DNA of 64,000 bases, from assembly GCF_016808095.1 (NCBI RefSeq), contig NC_068974.1, forward strand, positions 7,502,001 through 7,566,000, in the 5' to 3' direction. The notes under the pieces are model-generated. The model was not told the origin of the DNA. It made no database searches and was given only the letters and a program-made list of their open reading frames with translations. Origin of the DNA: Vigna angularis. Its lineage: Eukaryota; Streptophyta; Magnoliopsida; Fabales; Fabaceae. Positions 35,166 through 48,075 of the stretch are shown here, in pieces. The position numbers and the translations under genes were made by a program. Numbering within the stretch: the stretch's first letter is position 1; each line of letters begins with the position of its first letter.

Positions 35166-36067
35166 TTTATAATAATGCAAAGAAAATAAAATAAAATAAA
35201 TAAGAACATAGTTATTGGATTCCAAATTTGTAATGGGTATAGAAGAAATACAAGATTGATACATTAGTATTTTATTGTGACAGAATAAATAAATAAATGC
35301 TTAAAATGGTTACTAAACACTAGTCAATTATATACATTATTTGACGAACTAGTCCATCGCATAGTTTCTTTTAAAAAAAAATAGAAAATGAATAAACCTA
35401 AGCTTATATAGAAAAGTAAATTTAAATCATTATAAATATATAATCTTAAAATATTTGAAATTTCTTTCTCTTAATTAAATTTAGTAAATCATTCATTGGG
35501 TGACTTAGGTTTGATATGTGTTAGGTAAGGTGGCAAAGAGTGTTCTCGTTCCTCATTGAAGAAACATAATTTTCTAGAGGAATTCCCAGATGAAACTTAA
35601 TCGTATTGAATGAAAAATTTTCAATTTGTGAACCTCACAATTAAAGATTAATTACTAGTTACTAGACTCCACTAACTTGAATAATTTGATTTTGACTCTT
35701 GTGAAACTAAGGATATGGTTGCACATTACAAAGATACTATATTTTAATTTACCTCTTATAGCTTTTCCCTCTTATAATACATTATAATAAGTAGGTAATC
35801 ATTAACTAAAAGCTTAGTGAAAGTTAATTAAGAATTCTAATACCCACTACCCACTTCCTAAGACTAGTCCAATATATCTCAACCAATGTTACATATTTTT
35901 CTTCCAAAGTCATTACCAAATTGCCCCTTCATGTTTCTTATGGATGTGGACCCTATAAAATGGAATTATCTTGGTTTGTCACAATTTCTTTGGCACAACC
36001 AACAATTTGTAGGATCTAGTATAGTTCAATTAAATCTTCTTAGACAAGATCAAGATCAAAACCTTTT

Positions 36068-36127
<60 letters not shown>

Positions 36128-37836
36128 AAAATGTGATTTAAAGAAATACTTCAATGACATATAATTTAAGATATTAAAAAAAGTATAAGTGTAATTTATT
36201 TTTTTAATATTCATAGATATTTTAATACCCAAATCGTGATTATAAAAAAAACAAAATAAATTGAGTCAGAAAATTTTGGGTGGTACTCTCACCCAAAATG
36301 GACGATTCATGAGTTTAAAAGAGAAAAATGATGATTTCACTTTCCACTAATTTAATTGATAATCCACTTTAAAAGTAATATAATTATTAAAAATAAACTT
36401 TTATATTTATAAAAAAGTTATAATACTAAGGTTTAATAGTTTTTTTTCTCTAATATTTAAAAGGTTTATTTAACGTTATTCTCAATTCTTTTTATCTTAA
36501 ATTTAGTATTCATTAAAAAATATAATATCTTTTATTAAATTAATATTGTCATCATTTATCGATAACTATATATTGATAATTCTAAGTTTTTTCAACCTTC
36601 ATTCTCTATGTTTCTATCAACCGTATCGAAGAGAGTAAAGATTGTAAATATTTAAAGTCATAGACACATGTTCAACTCTAAGTCGAATAAACTACTTAAT
36701 TATTAATATAAAAAAAATTAAATCTAATAATAAATATAAAATAAATATAAAAAATTTATAAAATATTTAAACATTATGGAGCCTATGCAGAATTCAAAAT
36801 GATATGGTGGTGAATTTGTTGTTTTGTTGAGGCTTGAGGGTTCTAGTATGTTTACTAGCACATAGACTTTTACATGGAAACGTGTATACCAACCATAGCA
36901 CTTTGGAAATACACTTTAGCACCATGTTTCCATAATTCTGGCAACAAGTCAAATTGTCCAATGACTACTATGCTACGTACCAGTCCTTTGCTTTCACTCA
37001 CCATATTTCGTATATTAATTATAGAATATGATAAATAAAAGTAATGTCAGGATTTTACAGTCCTTTTACACACATTACTTACAAGATTAAATGGATTATA
37101 ATAAAATAAACTTTTATATTTTAAAAAAAGTAAAAGAAAATGTTAAATGAATATAAAAAATTTGTATGTAAGGTATCTAATAAATAAATGTATGTGACCG
37201 TATTACTTATTTTCATCAATCATTTTTAAAAATTCAATAATTATTCAAAACATATATATAATATTGTTATTACTAATCAATAGTTTTAAGAGACATAATT
37301 ATTAAAACAAAAATATGCGATAAAAAATTTAAAATTTAAATTTGGTTAAAAAGATTTTATTTTATGTTTTTTAATATAATTTTCATACAAAAAATATAGA
37401 GAAAAAATAAAAAAAAAATATTTAAATTAGTTATAACATAAAAAAATTGAAAAAAAATATAACATGTAACTATTCAAATTATTATAACTAAAATATATAC
37501 AGTGTGAAACTAATATTTACGGTTAAGTAGGATAAGAGAAAGTTACAAAAAACATTTCTCCTTTAAAATGGAACGGAGCAAATAAGAATTGAATGGAAAT
37601 GTATTTGTCTTACCTCTTTTTTTTTTCTTTTTTTTTTCAAAAATAGAATATAACATGTCAGAAAGGAATAAAGGTGATGAATTGATGTTCTACTATTAAA
37701 GAAAGAGAATAAACACACAGAAGAGAAAATACAAGAAAATATCTTAAGTTTCTTATAAATTTTATCATTTTCCTCTTTATTCCATTATTATAAAAAATAA
37801 AAATAATTTATAATTTAATTATCCTAAATACTCATA

Positions 37837-37841
<5 letters not shown>
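35166..37841. other. AT-rich spacer, nothing recognised
   Basis: No gene or RNA gene recognised. It holds the (TA)n tract at 36,070-36,123. The frame at 35,886-36,125 runs into that tract and is not gene-like. Confidence 0.5.
36070..36123. repeat. (TA)n microsatellite, about 54 bp
   Basis: Perfect alternating TA. Confidence 0.97.

Positions 37842-37909
<68 letters not shown>
37842..37909. repeat. (TA)n microsatellite, about 66 bp
   Basis: Alternating TA marks the left edge of the Athila-like fragment. Confidence 0.97.
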
Positions 37910-37913
<4 letters not shown>

Positions 37914-37916
37914 TAC

Positions 37917-39485
37917 CGTATATCATGAGCACCACAATGAGCTTAATTGATCATTCATGAGCATAGCATCTGTTGAATATTCTGTGATTATCTGAACACC
38001 ACAATGAGCTTAATTGAATCAAGGCATGTATTCATCTTGACTGATATTCTTTATGATAAGCTGATTTGAGCAATTACTTCTCTTAAGAGAAAAGGTTTTG
38101 AAATGTGTTGAATCATTGCATTGATTGGTTGAAAGCTAAGTTATATCTTGTTTGCTTGAGGACAAGCAAAGTTCTAAGTTTGGGTTGTGATAACGGTTGA
38201 AAAACCGTTATTTTTATACTTAATTTTGATAATCAATCAACCCTTTATGACTTAGAAACTAGCTTGTAATCATGTTTTTGCTTATGTTTTGGAAATAAGA
38301 GAGTTGGATGGGTTTTATGCTTGGTTTCCCTTGTTTTTGCAGGTTTTAAGATGAATTGAATGGAAGAAGTGAAGTAGCCATAAGTTGGAGTCAGAAAAGG
38401 AAGAAAAAGTGCATAAAAGAAGAGCTGCAAGTACCGCTCAGCGGAAATTACCGCTGAGCGGCAGTCTGAAGTCCCGTAGTCACCGCTAAGGGACAAAACT
38501 GCAGCTGAGCGTCAAATAGAAGAGTCGCACTTACCGCTGAGCGATAATTACCGCTGAGCGATAATTACCGCTGAGCGCCATTTTTATGGGCATTGGGCCA
38601 CTTTTCTGTAATCTTTAAGAGTCTATATAAGGCTTTAGTCGACCTAGGGTTAGTATCTTTTGGCAGAACGAAGCAAAATCACACTTTCTTCACCCCTTGG
38701 AGGAGGATTTTGGATGCTCAAGCTCCACTCTTCAAATTCTAGGGTTTTATCTTTCATTCTTTCATTATTTTTCATCTAGTTTCACCATGATTATGGTGAA
38801 CTAAACATTCATTGTTGTTGGGGAATCAATGTAATCCTTTGAAACTCTCGTGTATTGAATTGGATATTTATTTCATATGCTTTCTTTTATTAATTGTTAG
38901 GGTTTTTCTTCTATACTCTATGCATGCTTTGTTTAACTCATTCAATTGCATGATCATTGATTTTATTTGTATGGACACATATAGATAAATCTAGACATGA
39001 ATAAATTCTCCCAATAGTAATATTTCCTAGACATAGGGATAGGAGGATTGGTTGCCTTTAAGCTTCTGTTCAAATGTAATGCATGAATAATTGTTAGGGA
39101 GACAAGACATTGTAAACTAGTGATTAGGAGTAGGCTTTCTTCACCAAGACATTGGATTTAAGGTAAATTAGAAAGTGGCATTAACGTTAGTAAAGAAAGA
39201 CGAATCCTTGAATACATGAGAGTGGATAGGATGAATTGAAAACCCCAACAACATCATCATTCCATATATTTCAATCGTGTTTTGCTTCTATTGTTCAATT
39301 GATCAATACATGCATTCATATTTACTTTTTAGTATTTGCATTTAAATTTATAAGACTTCGTTCACAAGTTTAATTTAATCAACAAATCACATAACTGTTT
39401 AGGTCGTGAGTCCTTTGGGAAACGATACTTGGTCTTACCATTTATTATTACTTTACGATTCGGTTACGCTTGCCGAGGGTTAACA
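37917..39485 (+). mobile_element. Athila-like Ty3/gypsy 3' end: internal tail, purine tract and LTR
   Basis: The noncoding internal tail includes TTGCTTGAGGACAAGCAAAG and CTAAGTTTGGGTTG (38,152-38,187), a signature I associate with Athila/Calypso-type elements just before the 3' LTR. The LTR runs from TGATAACGGTTG (38,188) to CGAGGGTTAACA (39,485). Its end, AACGATACTTGG...CGATTCGGTTACGCTTGCC, is also typical. Coding domains are missing; the left side is cut at an AT tract. No target duplication can be checked because the 5' end is lost. Confidence 0.75.
38430..38580 (+). repeat. ACCGCTGAGCG motif cluster inside the Athila-like LTR
   Basis: Five clear copies of ACCGCTSAGCG plus two weaker ones (ACCGCTAAGGG, GCAGCTGAGCG) lie in 150 bp. 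Two lie in an exact tandem GATAATTACCGCTGAGC block at 38,535-38,575. The core is close to palindromic (CGCTGAGCG). Confidence 0.85.
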
Positions 39486-39500
39486 GCTACGAACTACAAA

Positions 39501-40453
39501 TGTTGTCTAACGGGAAAAAATAATTCATCGAGCATATAAATAGAAGATCTCTCACGAAGAAAATCAAAAGGATAGAATAAAGGATAGCAAGTGCGCAAAG
39601 CTTACAACGCCATATCCATCCTATAGAGAATAAGAGAGAAAAAGAGCTCAAAGAAAAGAATATATCTAACCTAAAGAAAAGATAAGAGAAGAGAAAAGAG
39701 AAAGAGATATTCTCAAGCTTAAGCGTCAAATCTCTTACTTTTGTAAGATCTTAGAGAGAAACACTTGCGAATGTTTATAGTGTATTGTATTGTATTCATA
39801 CCCTCTCTTGGAGAGATTTAGTTTAAACTGCTTGTAAGCAATCTTTTTGATTGCAATTATGAAGAGAATTAAAATACTTACAACTAAACTCTTTTTGAGT
39901 TGAGGAATCTAGGCACAATAGTCTAGCATCAGGAGTGGTTCGAATACTCAAGAAAATCTCGGCAGGTTGCTGAGTACCAGGAGTGGTGTGAATACTCAAG
40001 GAAATCTCGGCGAGGTGATGAGTACCAGGAGTGGTGCAAATACTCAAGGAAATCTTGACGGGTGCCGAATACCAGAGTGGTGCGAATACTCAAAGAAAAT
40101 CTCGGCGAGGTAATTGAGTACCAAGAGTGGTGTTAATACTCATTTGTAATCGTGTGAAGATTATAGTAGAACACTCTGCGGGAGAGACTAGACGTAGCTT
40201 AGTTGGAGCGAACCAATATAAAATCTCTTGTGTTATTCTCTCTTCTCTTTATTAAACGATCTCTTAGAAAACCTGCAGTTGAGCCTTTTACTTGAAAATA
40301 TGAGAACTTTAGAGCTAACTATCCTTTACTTTTAAGAATAAGTTTTTACAAGCACTATAGTAGAAATTATTCTAATTAGCACGCTGATCTTTTTAAAGCT
40401 TATATTTTACGTCAAGCGTTAAGCATTTAAAAGAATATCTCACTCGCTTAACA
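39501..40453 (+). mobile_element. Copia-type LTR followed by primer binding site
   Basis: Starts TGTTGTCTAACGGG and ends CTCGCTTAACA. A decayed initiator-Met primer site, TGTTATATCAGAAG, follows at 40,457-40,470, so the orientation is plus. Inside (39,915-40,145) are five roughly 46-bp tandem units with GAGTACCAGGAGTGGTG and ACTCAAGGAAATCTCGGCG. The region near 40,180 (GACTAGACGTAGCTTAGTTGG) matches, in reverse, sequence in the solo LTR at 10,507-11,585, so the two are related. The left edge is only 15 bp from the Athila-like LTR. Confidence 0.7.
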
Positions 40454-40510
40454 ACTTGTTATATCAGAAGGGTTGCAAAAAACATTTTCCATAAACATTA
40501 TTCAATTCCA

Positions 40511-40541
40511 CCCCCCCCCCCCCCCCCCCCCCCCCACCCCC
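40511..40541. repeat. Poly-C tract (25 C, then A, then 5 C)
   Basis: An uninterrupted C run at 40,511-40,535 lies between the copia leader and the gypsy gag fragment. It is exceptional in this AT-rich window and may mark a rearrangement junction or a sequencing weak point. Confidence 0.95.
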
Positions 40542-40559
40542 TTTCTAGTGTTTTTTAGG

Positions 40560-41046
40560 TACTTCAAGGACCAGCCCGCCAGTACCAAGGTCAGGGACGA
40601 CTATCTACGAATTATGCAGGAGAAGAGCAACACATCGAGCAAGGAGCGTCACTCGGTGCAAATGGAGGAATGTTATCATTCGTCGCACCAATTATAGAGG
40701 CACATATTTCATAATTGTTCGCCCCACCCAACTTCAAGATGTATAATGGGTCAACTGATCTGGAGGGGTACCTTAAGATGTTTATTAATTGAATGGCATT
40801 TCACACAGCGAGTAATGTCATCTAGTTTAGGGCCTTTTCCTTGTCCCTTTAAGGAGAAGCCCTGGACTGGTTTAACTCCCTGCCACCCAATTCACTGGAG
40901 AATTTCTCTAGTCTATGAAGTATGTTCGGTTAGCAGTTTGTAGGGAATCGAACACAAGACTTGACTACCCTAGCTCTAACGAGCCTCAAGCAGGAGAAGG
41001 AGGAACTCCTAAAGGCTTTCATGGACCGCTATTAGAAGACCGTCTG
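40560..41046 (+). pseudogene. Tat-like Ty3/gypsy gag fragment, N-terminal part
   Basis: With a few frame changes the plus strand shows FKMYNGSTDLEGYLKMFIN, MAFHTASNVI, EALDWFNSLPPNSLENFS, QFVGNRTQDLTTLALTSLKQ and LKAFMDRY. This is the capsid-type gag of Tat/Ogre-group gypsy elements. Stops interrupt it at several points, and it is cut at about 41,046 by an inserted copia LTR. Confidence 0.82.
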
Positions 41047-42300
41047 ATGGATAAAAAACCATTAACCTTGAATTTGATCTCTAACACATCTTAACCGCTT
41101 TAAAACATGAGCCCTTTGCGGACAACCTGTGTTGAAAACCACCTTTGCGGACAACCACTATAAAGATTGAGCTAATACAACAAGACTTATAGAGACCAAC
41201 TCTCAATGTAATCTCCTCTACAACTCACAAATCTACTATAGGAAAAAAACACACTACAGAAAGAACAATCCTCTCTCTGAAGTACCCCTTTTAAACCCTT
41301 CTCAAAGATACAAGAATCATATGTTCTCTTCTTGGCAACACGCACGGGGAAACTACAATCTATGGATTGTAAACACAGTACTGATCTAGAAAGAAAACAC
41401 CTCAATGTGAGGATGATTAATCAACCAATGAAAGTCCAAAGCAATCCTTCAAAAATCCTTCAAATCTGAAAAACTTTCGTATCTTGATTCTTGGAGAAAG
41501 AGCACACCTGCAAATTTTTTTTTCTCGACTCTCTTATGTCAGATATTAAAATTCAAATGCTCAAAAGTTATCAATGCAGAGTGTTATGCGTCAATATATA
41601 GATTTCCTCATGTCTAACGCTTTTTAATCGATTACAAAATTTATGTAATCGGTTAAGTATTTAACAGTGCTATATCATAATTACATTAAAACAAACTTAA
41701 CTGATTACGCAATTAATGTAATCGATTGCACATTTACTGTAAGTCAAAACAATTTAAAATATGATCATTATGACAGTTAAGACTTAACATGAAAACAGTT
41801 TTGAATATGTACCAGATTTAACTGATTAAGGAAATTGTGTAAATCGGTTAAGTATTACACTTAAGAAATTTTGAAAACTTTTTCTACTGAAAACTCATCA
41901 ATACACACGACAAACAGGTGTTAGCAAAGGCACGAGTTTTAATCGATTATACATATAATGTAATCGGTTAAAACTTGTAGTTTGCCATAGTTTAAGCATT
42001 AGTTGATATTTGATGAGCTTAATTGATTACATAAACACTTTAATCGATTATTTAAAACAGATATTCATTGTGCAAGTAGTTTTGTCTTTCAAAAACATGA
42101 ATATGCATACTACAGATATAAACACATGTATGACCATAGTAAGTATGCAAACCAATCAGTTCAAGCACTAACAAACATGTAAATGCAACTATGCATATTA
42201 AAATGTTTCAGTTGTTGTGCAAGAAACATATAGAAACATTTCTTTTGTTGTCATCATAAAAAACAAAACACACAAGGGATTGGGTTACATTTCTCCCCCT
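41047..42300 (-). mobile_element. Copia-type LTR with adjoining purine tract, inserted in gypsy gag
   Basis: On the minus strand a purine tract TAGGGGGAGAAA (42,290-42,301) leads into TGTAACCCAATCCC, which reads as an LTR start, continuing to about 41,047. It separates the two gag pieces. It carries about nine near-copies of TAATCGATTA/GTAATCGATTGC (41,620-42,050), like the solo LTR at 10,507-11,585. I found no target duplication, and part of the middle of gag is missing, so insertion was accompanied or followed by deletion. Confidence 0.6.
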
Positions 42301-42925
42301 ATCAAAACGAACGAAGGTGGCAAAAAGTCAAGTGGATCGTGTCCTGAAGACCTTTCTCGGGGTCCGCATTTCACCTAGTGCACTCCTCTAAACGCCCCCC
42401 GGACGAAGATCCTGCAAGAGGCATTAAATGCTAATGTGATGCTTGTGCCGATGAGACGACCCACCCCTCCGAGGGTAGATGGCAACAAACACTATCTTTA
42501 TCACAAAAACATGGGCCACACGATAGAGGAGTATGTGACCCTTAGAGACAAGATGGAGGAATTGATCCGAAAGGGTTAACTTAAAAAATACGTAAAGATC
42601 GAGAGGCAGGAAAGGAGTCCCAGGCAGCAGAGTCCTAGGAGGAAGGAGCGGCCCCAGTACGAAGGGGCTGATTAGCAATGGGGTCAAGAGGAGGAGTAGA
42701 AGTAAGAGCTAAAGTAGGGACCACCCACTATGTAGGCACATTAACACCATCTCTTGAGGGTTCGCAAGCGGCAGATCTTCCTCCTCAACTAGGAAGCGTC
42801 ATATGCGTGCTCTCCGGACAGTCCATCTAGTGGACAAGACACGCAAGTCCATGCCGCCCATTACCTTCATGGATGAAAACTTCAAGGCTCTCGATCCTCA
42901 GACGAAGACAACTAAACGGTAGACA
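42301..42925 (+). pseudogene. Tat-like gypsy gag C-terminus to protease linker
   Basis: The plus strand shows GGKKSSGSCPEDLSRGPHFT, TPLNAPRTKILQEALNANVM, a zinc-knuckle remnant YLYHKNMGHTIEEYVTLRDK (usual C replaced by Y at two places) and KMEELIRKG. A weaker stretch, RAVRTVHLVDKTRKSMPPIT, precedes FMDENFKALDPQ (42,810-42,905). This is the rest of the gag seen at 40,560. Coding similarity stops at about 42,925, before any protease motif. Confidence 0.82.
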
Positions 42926-43724
42926 TTTTATTACCTGAAATTAATTAAATGTGTGGTAGGCAAAGAAAATGATAGAAATTGATGATAATGACAACCAAAA
43001 CTCACTCCTATTTATAGGAGAATCCTGCATAACCACCAGCGCTTATCCACCGTTGGATTTAGCCATGATCAACGGACCAGATCAAGTGCCTCTACCACTC
43101 CTTCGATGTGTGAACCACAAGCACTTCCCGCCAATGCCCGTCCACAACCAAGATTCAAAATCAAGCTAAACAACAGAACACCCGGCCCAACGAAAAGCGA
43201 ACACCCATGAGCATGGTCTAACACCCTAAAGGGCCTTAATAACAAACCTCAACGCTAGGAGATCCTGGCTAGGGCTTAGGGATTTTGTACTGTATACCCG
43301 TACGGGCAAGTGAGAGACCGTCCGACCAGAGAATAAGGCGATCGAGCGGTCCTGAATCCTATGCAACCTTAAACACAACCTCTAATCAAGTTTACTGGTA
43401 AGTCTTACTTATGAGGTATTGGACCGTGATTACAGCTCTGCTAATCATAAGTTCATCTTGAAACCTATAAATACAAGTCTAAGGTAGGAAGAATGTGATT
43501 GCATTTATTGCGAATATAAGATTTTACTATGATATCCTATTGGTTAGATTATTGACTTAAGTATTAAAGTGTTTTTGATAGGTACCGTCCATACAGATTG
43601 GAGATTAAACATCGAGAACATAAAAGAATTTGACTAGATATGCTAAATATAACATAATAAGACCGGAAAAAAAGTGTGAAAGAGCATTTGATAGTAATTT
43701 TTAACCTCACACAAAAACACACAC

Positions 43725-43727
<3 letters not shown>
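42926..43727. other. Possible LTR remnant following the gypsy fragment
   Basis: The sequence has LTR-like traits: a CCTATAAATACAAG TATA-type stretch at about 43,464 and GC-rich GGCAAGTGAGAGACCGTCCG near 43,305, with no coding domain. Ends were not found. The frame at 42,969-43,169 shows no known motif. Confidence 0.3.

Positions 43728-43777
<50 letters not shown>
43728..43777. repeat. (AT)n microsatellite, about 50 bp
   Basis: Perfect alternating AT. Confidence 0.97.
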
Positions 43778-43782
<5 letters not shown>

Positions 43783-44920
43783 TAATTTTTGGGAATCACG
43801 AGATACCGTCCTTTTTTGCCCCTATGTATGTGTTCCACATCTTATTGCAAGCAAGTTAAAAGATATAACATTTACGTTTTATTTTTATTTTTTATCTTAC
43901 AAATTTCTTTTTGTAAGATTTCTTTTATTATAAGAAATATAATAATTTAACTTTAATAAAGTATATAAAGGCATTAAATATATTTGTATATTGTTCTTAT
44001 TGGACACCAGTAAGAGTCTCCGAGGTGAATGAAGGCTTTTTGGAAGATGAGCATCTATTTAGCAAAAGGACCGAGCTCCTACCGAAACCAGAAGAAGATC
44101 CACCCATATATTTTATTTTATATTATGGAATATACAAAAGAAATTCCTTTTAAATTTCAGAACATATTTTTGAATTCGGAATGTATTTTCGAATCTCAAA
44201 ATACCTTTCAAAATAATTATTTTAAAATATAAAAAAAAAGGTATTTTCGAATTTGGAAATATTTTCTGGATTAAGTATTTTAAAATATATTTTTTACCAA
44301 ATTTTTTTATAAATACATGACTTTTTTTCTTCTTACCTTTGTTTTGTTTTTCTATAATTTTTCTTTATATTTTTGGAGAAGCAGCCGGAGTACGTGGAAC
44401 GGATGAAGAAGTGAAGGAGGTAACAGAGAAGATAAGTGAGAAAGTGGAGATGGTAGATAGTGGTGGAGTTTGAGTAGGAGACTATGAGAGAAGTAAAGGG
44501 AAAGATGGGGAAGAGAAAGTAAGCTAGGATTTTACCTTGACTGAGGGTAAAAGGGGAATTTTCTTGGTGCAGGAAAAAATAAATAGAGGTGCAAGAAGTA
44601 GCAGTTATAAAAGTCTCGTTTTGTCCAAAAGCCCGCTTTATACAAAGGCTACTTCTTTTTTGCATTTCCATATTTTCTTGGGGCACCTCATTTTGTAAAA
44701 TTCAAAAATATGATATTTCAAAGTTATACACTATGGGACAGTAACAAATAACAATAACAAAAATATTCCTATCTATAAATATTTGCATTGTTGATGAATA
44801 TTTTAAACATATAGCTTTATCCACTATGGTTGCAAATTTGTAACATTTTATGAGACATCAAATCAAGAAATATGACTGATTTTTTCATAGAGTTATATGT
44901 TAGGAAAGAAATTGAAAGAC
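43778..44920. other. Spacer, nothing recognised
   Basis: AT-rich DNA. The minus-strand frame at 44,333-44,686 has no known motif and low-complexity composition. Confidence 0.45.
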
Positions 44921-44929
44921 GAATTAAGT

Positions 44930-45190
44930 TATATTGTAACAATAAATCAGTTGTATTGTAGTTTAACAATAATAACAGCTAGAGTACGTTAAAACACATT
45001 AACATCAAGTTTTTTATTGTTTAAGAAAAGGTACAAAGTGGATGAATTTTTATAGAACACCTAGGGACAAACTCCATGATGGTAGATCCTCTTAGTAAGG
45101 CTCTTACACCCAAGGTATTTCATGAGCATATTACTCATATACATGTTTTACACTTTGAGGAATCTTTGGTTTAAAGGGAGTTAGCTACTA
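44930..45190 (+). pseudogene. Copia RNase H C-terminal fragment and polypurine tract
   Basis: The plus strand shows, with stops, CNNKSVVL, a HINIKFFIV-like stretch, GTNSMMVDPLSKALTPKVF and HEHITHIHVLHFEESL (45,065-45,170), the usual C-terminus of copia polyproteins. A purine tract, TTTAAAGGGAG, follows at about 45,170-45,180. An LTR would be expected next, but I cannot define it. Confidence 0.8.
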
Positions 45191-47969
45191 TTGTGTGTTT
45201 GTGTTTTATGTTTGGTTTAATGTATATATAAATTGTCCATTGGATATATTTGATTTTATAATATATATGGTTTATTATTCAAATATTACACTTTGTATGT
45301 TAATGTTATTATATTGATCTCATTAAGATAAAGTAAAGACCAATTGAAAATAAATATTTATAGGTTTTGTCAGCAATAATGATCATTACAATTTTTTTTC
45401 TTTGTGTGTGATTATGTTCAAATAGGTGTTCTCAATTTCATTTTATCAAATAATGTTCTGGTTGCACATTTTAATTATCTTTACTCCTTTATAATATTTT
45501 TGTTTATTGTTTATTTTGCTTAATGAAAATGTATGACTCTCAATGTCAAGTGTTCAATTTCATAAACTCTCAGTCTTACAAGTATTTTTCCACAATCTTA
45601 ATTACATACTTTTTTCCCTTTGGGTTATGTTTAAATGAATTTTCTCAATTTCATCGAAACTAAATTCGATCACACATTTAATTATCTTTACTTATTTATA
45701 ATATTATTATTTATTATTTATTTTTGTTTTGTGAGAATATTTGACTCTCAATTTTAAGTGTTCGATTGCTTAAATTTTAATGTAACTCAAGTTTAAAATA
45801 TGAAAAATCTATGTTTAAAATTAATTTATTATTAATTTAATTTTGTTATTCGTGTGATTTCATTCAAGTGATATATATTATAAATTTTAATTATATAAAG
45901 AAGAGATCTTATTCGAAATTTATACAACTATAATATTTTTTCTTTATATTTGACATTTTGAAGAAAATAGTATGTTATTTTAATATTAAATAGTTTGATA
46001 TTATCATGAATTTTTTTGGTGTGTTTTTTTTCTTAAAAATGATTTAATTATTATTTAGAACAATAAAAATTGAGTATTAATATAAGTATATCCATTACCG
46101 TGAGAATAAGGACGAGACAAAAATTGTATACTTGTCAGATTTGAGAATAAAGATAAGAATGAATTTTTATTACATAGATGAGGATGGGATAATGAAACCC
46201 TCTCTTGCTTAGTTATCATCCTTATTTACCCATCATCTTATTTAATTATTTATTTATGTTATTTTATAATTTTGTAGTTTACAATTTTGTAATTTTAAAA
46301 ATTTATGTGGATATGTTAGAGGGTTGTTGGAGATTAGTGTAATATTAAATAATTTTACATTGGTTTAAATTTTTTATGTGTTACGTTCAATTTTATCTGG
46401 CTAAATAAAATTTGTTTTCAAAAGAAAATAAATAAATAAAAAATCGTGAAAATTTTTCTTTTATATTTTTGTTTTGACCCCAATCTTTTTAATATCTACA
46501 CCATCCATATTTTATTTTTACACCTTATTTTAATATTTTATTTCCATTGGTTTTTAACACTCCACTTTCACACAATTACCTTATTTTAAATTATAAAATA
46601 TAAAGATTATAAAAATAAAAAATAAAAAATACGTTTTTCACACTTTTTCACACTTTTTAAAGGATTGTGTGACAATATACGTCATCTAGTAATTAATATC
46701 TTTATTATTATAAATAATTGACTTATGTAGTATTCGTATTCATGGAGGAAGCATGAAAAATGTTTGATGGAACGGTAGAAAAGGATGTTGTTTGATGAAG
46801 TGCCTTCATGTAAGGTTATGTAGTGAATGAGATGCCCAAGAAAGTGCTTGAGGTGTGTTTTGAGATGCAAAGAAAGAATGTGAGCCTATTTTTATGTCTT
46901 GATGGAGTTTCTTTCCTTTAAAGAATCAATTCAATTTAGGAGTAAGAGAAATTATATCAATTATAATTTTTTTTATTTTTAAACCAACCTCAAGATGTTT
47001 TAATATTTGTATATTTTATAATTTGTATATTTTATATCTACTAGATAATGATGTAATTTGTGTTTAACTTTCTATGTCACTGTATACATAAGTTACATAA
47101 TTGATTTAATAAATTATAAATAATTAGTGTAAGATATATTTTTTTAATAATGAATAATTTTTTGGATAATTAAATATATACAAAAAGGACTATATGAAAA
47201 GGAAAAACAAGAAGAATTATTTTTGCATATTCTTTTGCTGTCATTCTCTTTAAGGCTTACATAGTCAAATGACAGTTCTTTAAAAAATAAAAAGTTCTTT
47301 ACAAGTTTTTAGAATTTTTTTGTATTGATTTCAAATCTTCTCTACTAGAATTACATTTGTTCTTGTAATTTACAAAATATTTTGTTGTTTTTGTTCAGAA
47401 GTGGTTAGTTATATTAGTTTATATTACGAGTGTTTATATTTATTCTAACTAGTTGGGTTAGTTGTATACTAAGAGTGGTTAAACTCGTGATCAGTGAAAC
47501 CCTTTAAAGGTAGACCTGTCAATTCGGCCTCCCTCACATGGTTTGGGCCTGACAGACGTGGGTTGGGGCCAGAAAAACCCATAGGACCAAAAAACACTCC
47601 ATAAAAAACGCTCACGGCGTCAAAATATCTATAAAAGTCATGTGGGTCAAGGTCAACCCATGGACCATTTTTTTTAGAAAAAATGTTCATTTTGAATACA
47701 AGAAAAAATATAATTAACTCTTAATTTATTACAAATCTAAGTGTTTTTAATTTGTCAAATAACTATATACAAATATTTTAATTAGACTAAATAGATTTTG
47801 TAAGAGATTTTAGTGAATTTGATTGCTTACTTATATAGGAAAATTACGCAATACGTTGAACTCCTTGACAAACTAAATATATTTAATTTTCATTAATTGA
47901 CTAAATATATTTTTAAAGTATATAAGATATAATCATTTAATTTTTTTGTACAAAAATTTCATGTATATT

Positions 47970-48075
<106 letters not shown>

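Noticed and set aside
47469..47690. 73-codon minus-strand frame
   Set aside because: It follows a small GC-rich repeat fragment and no protein family is apparent.
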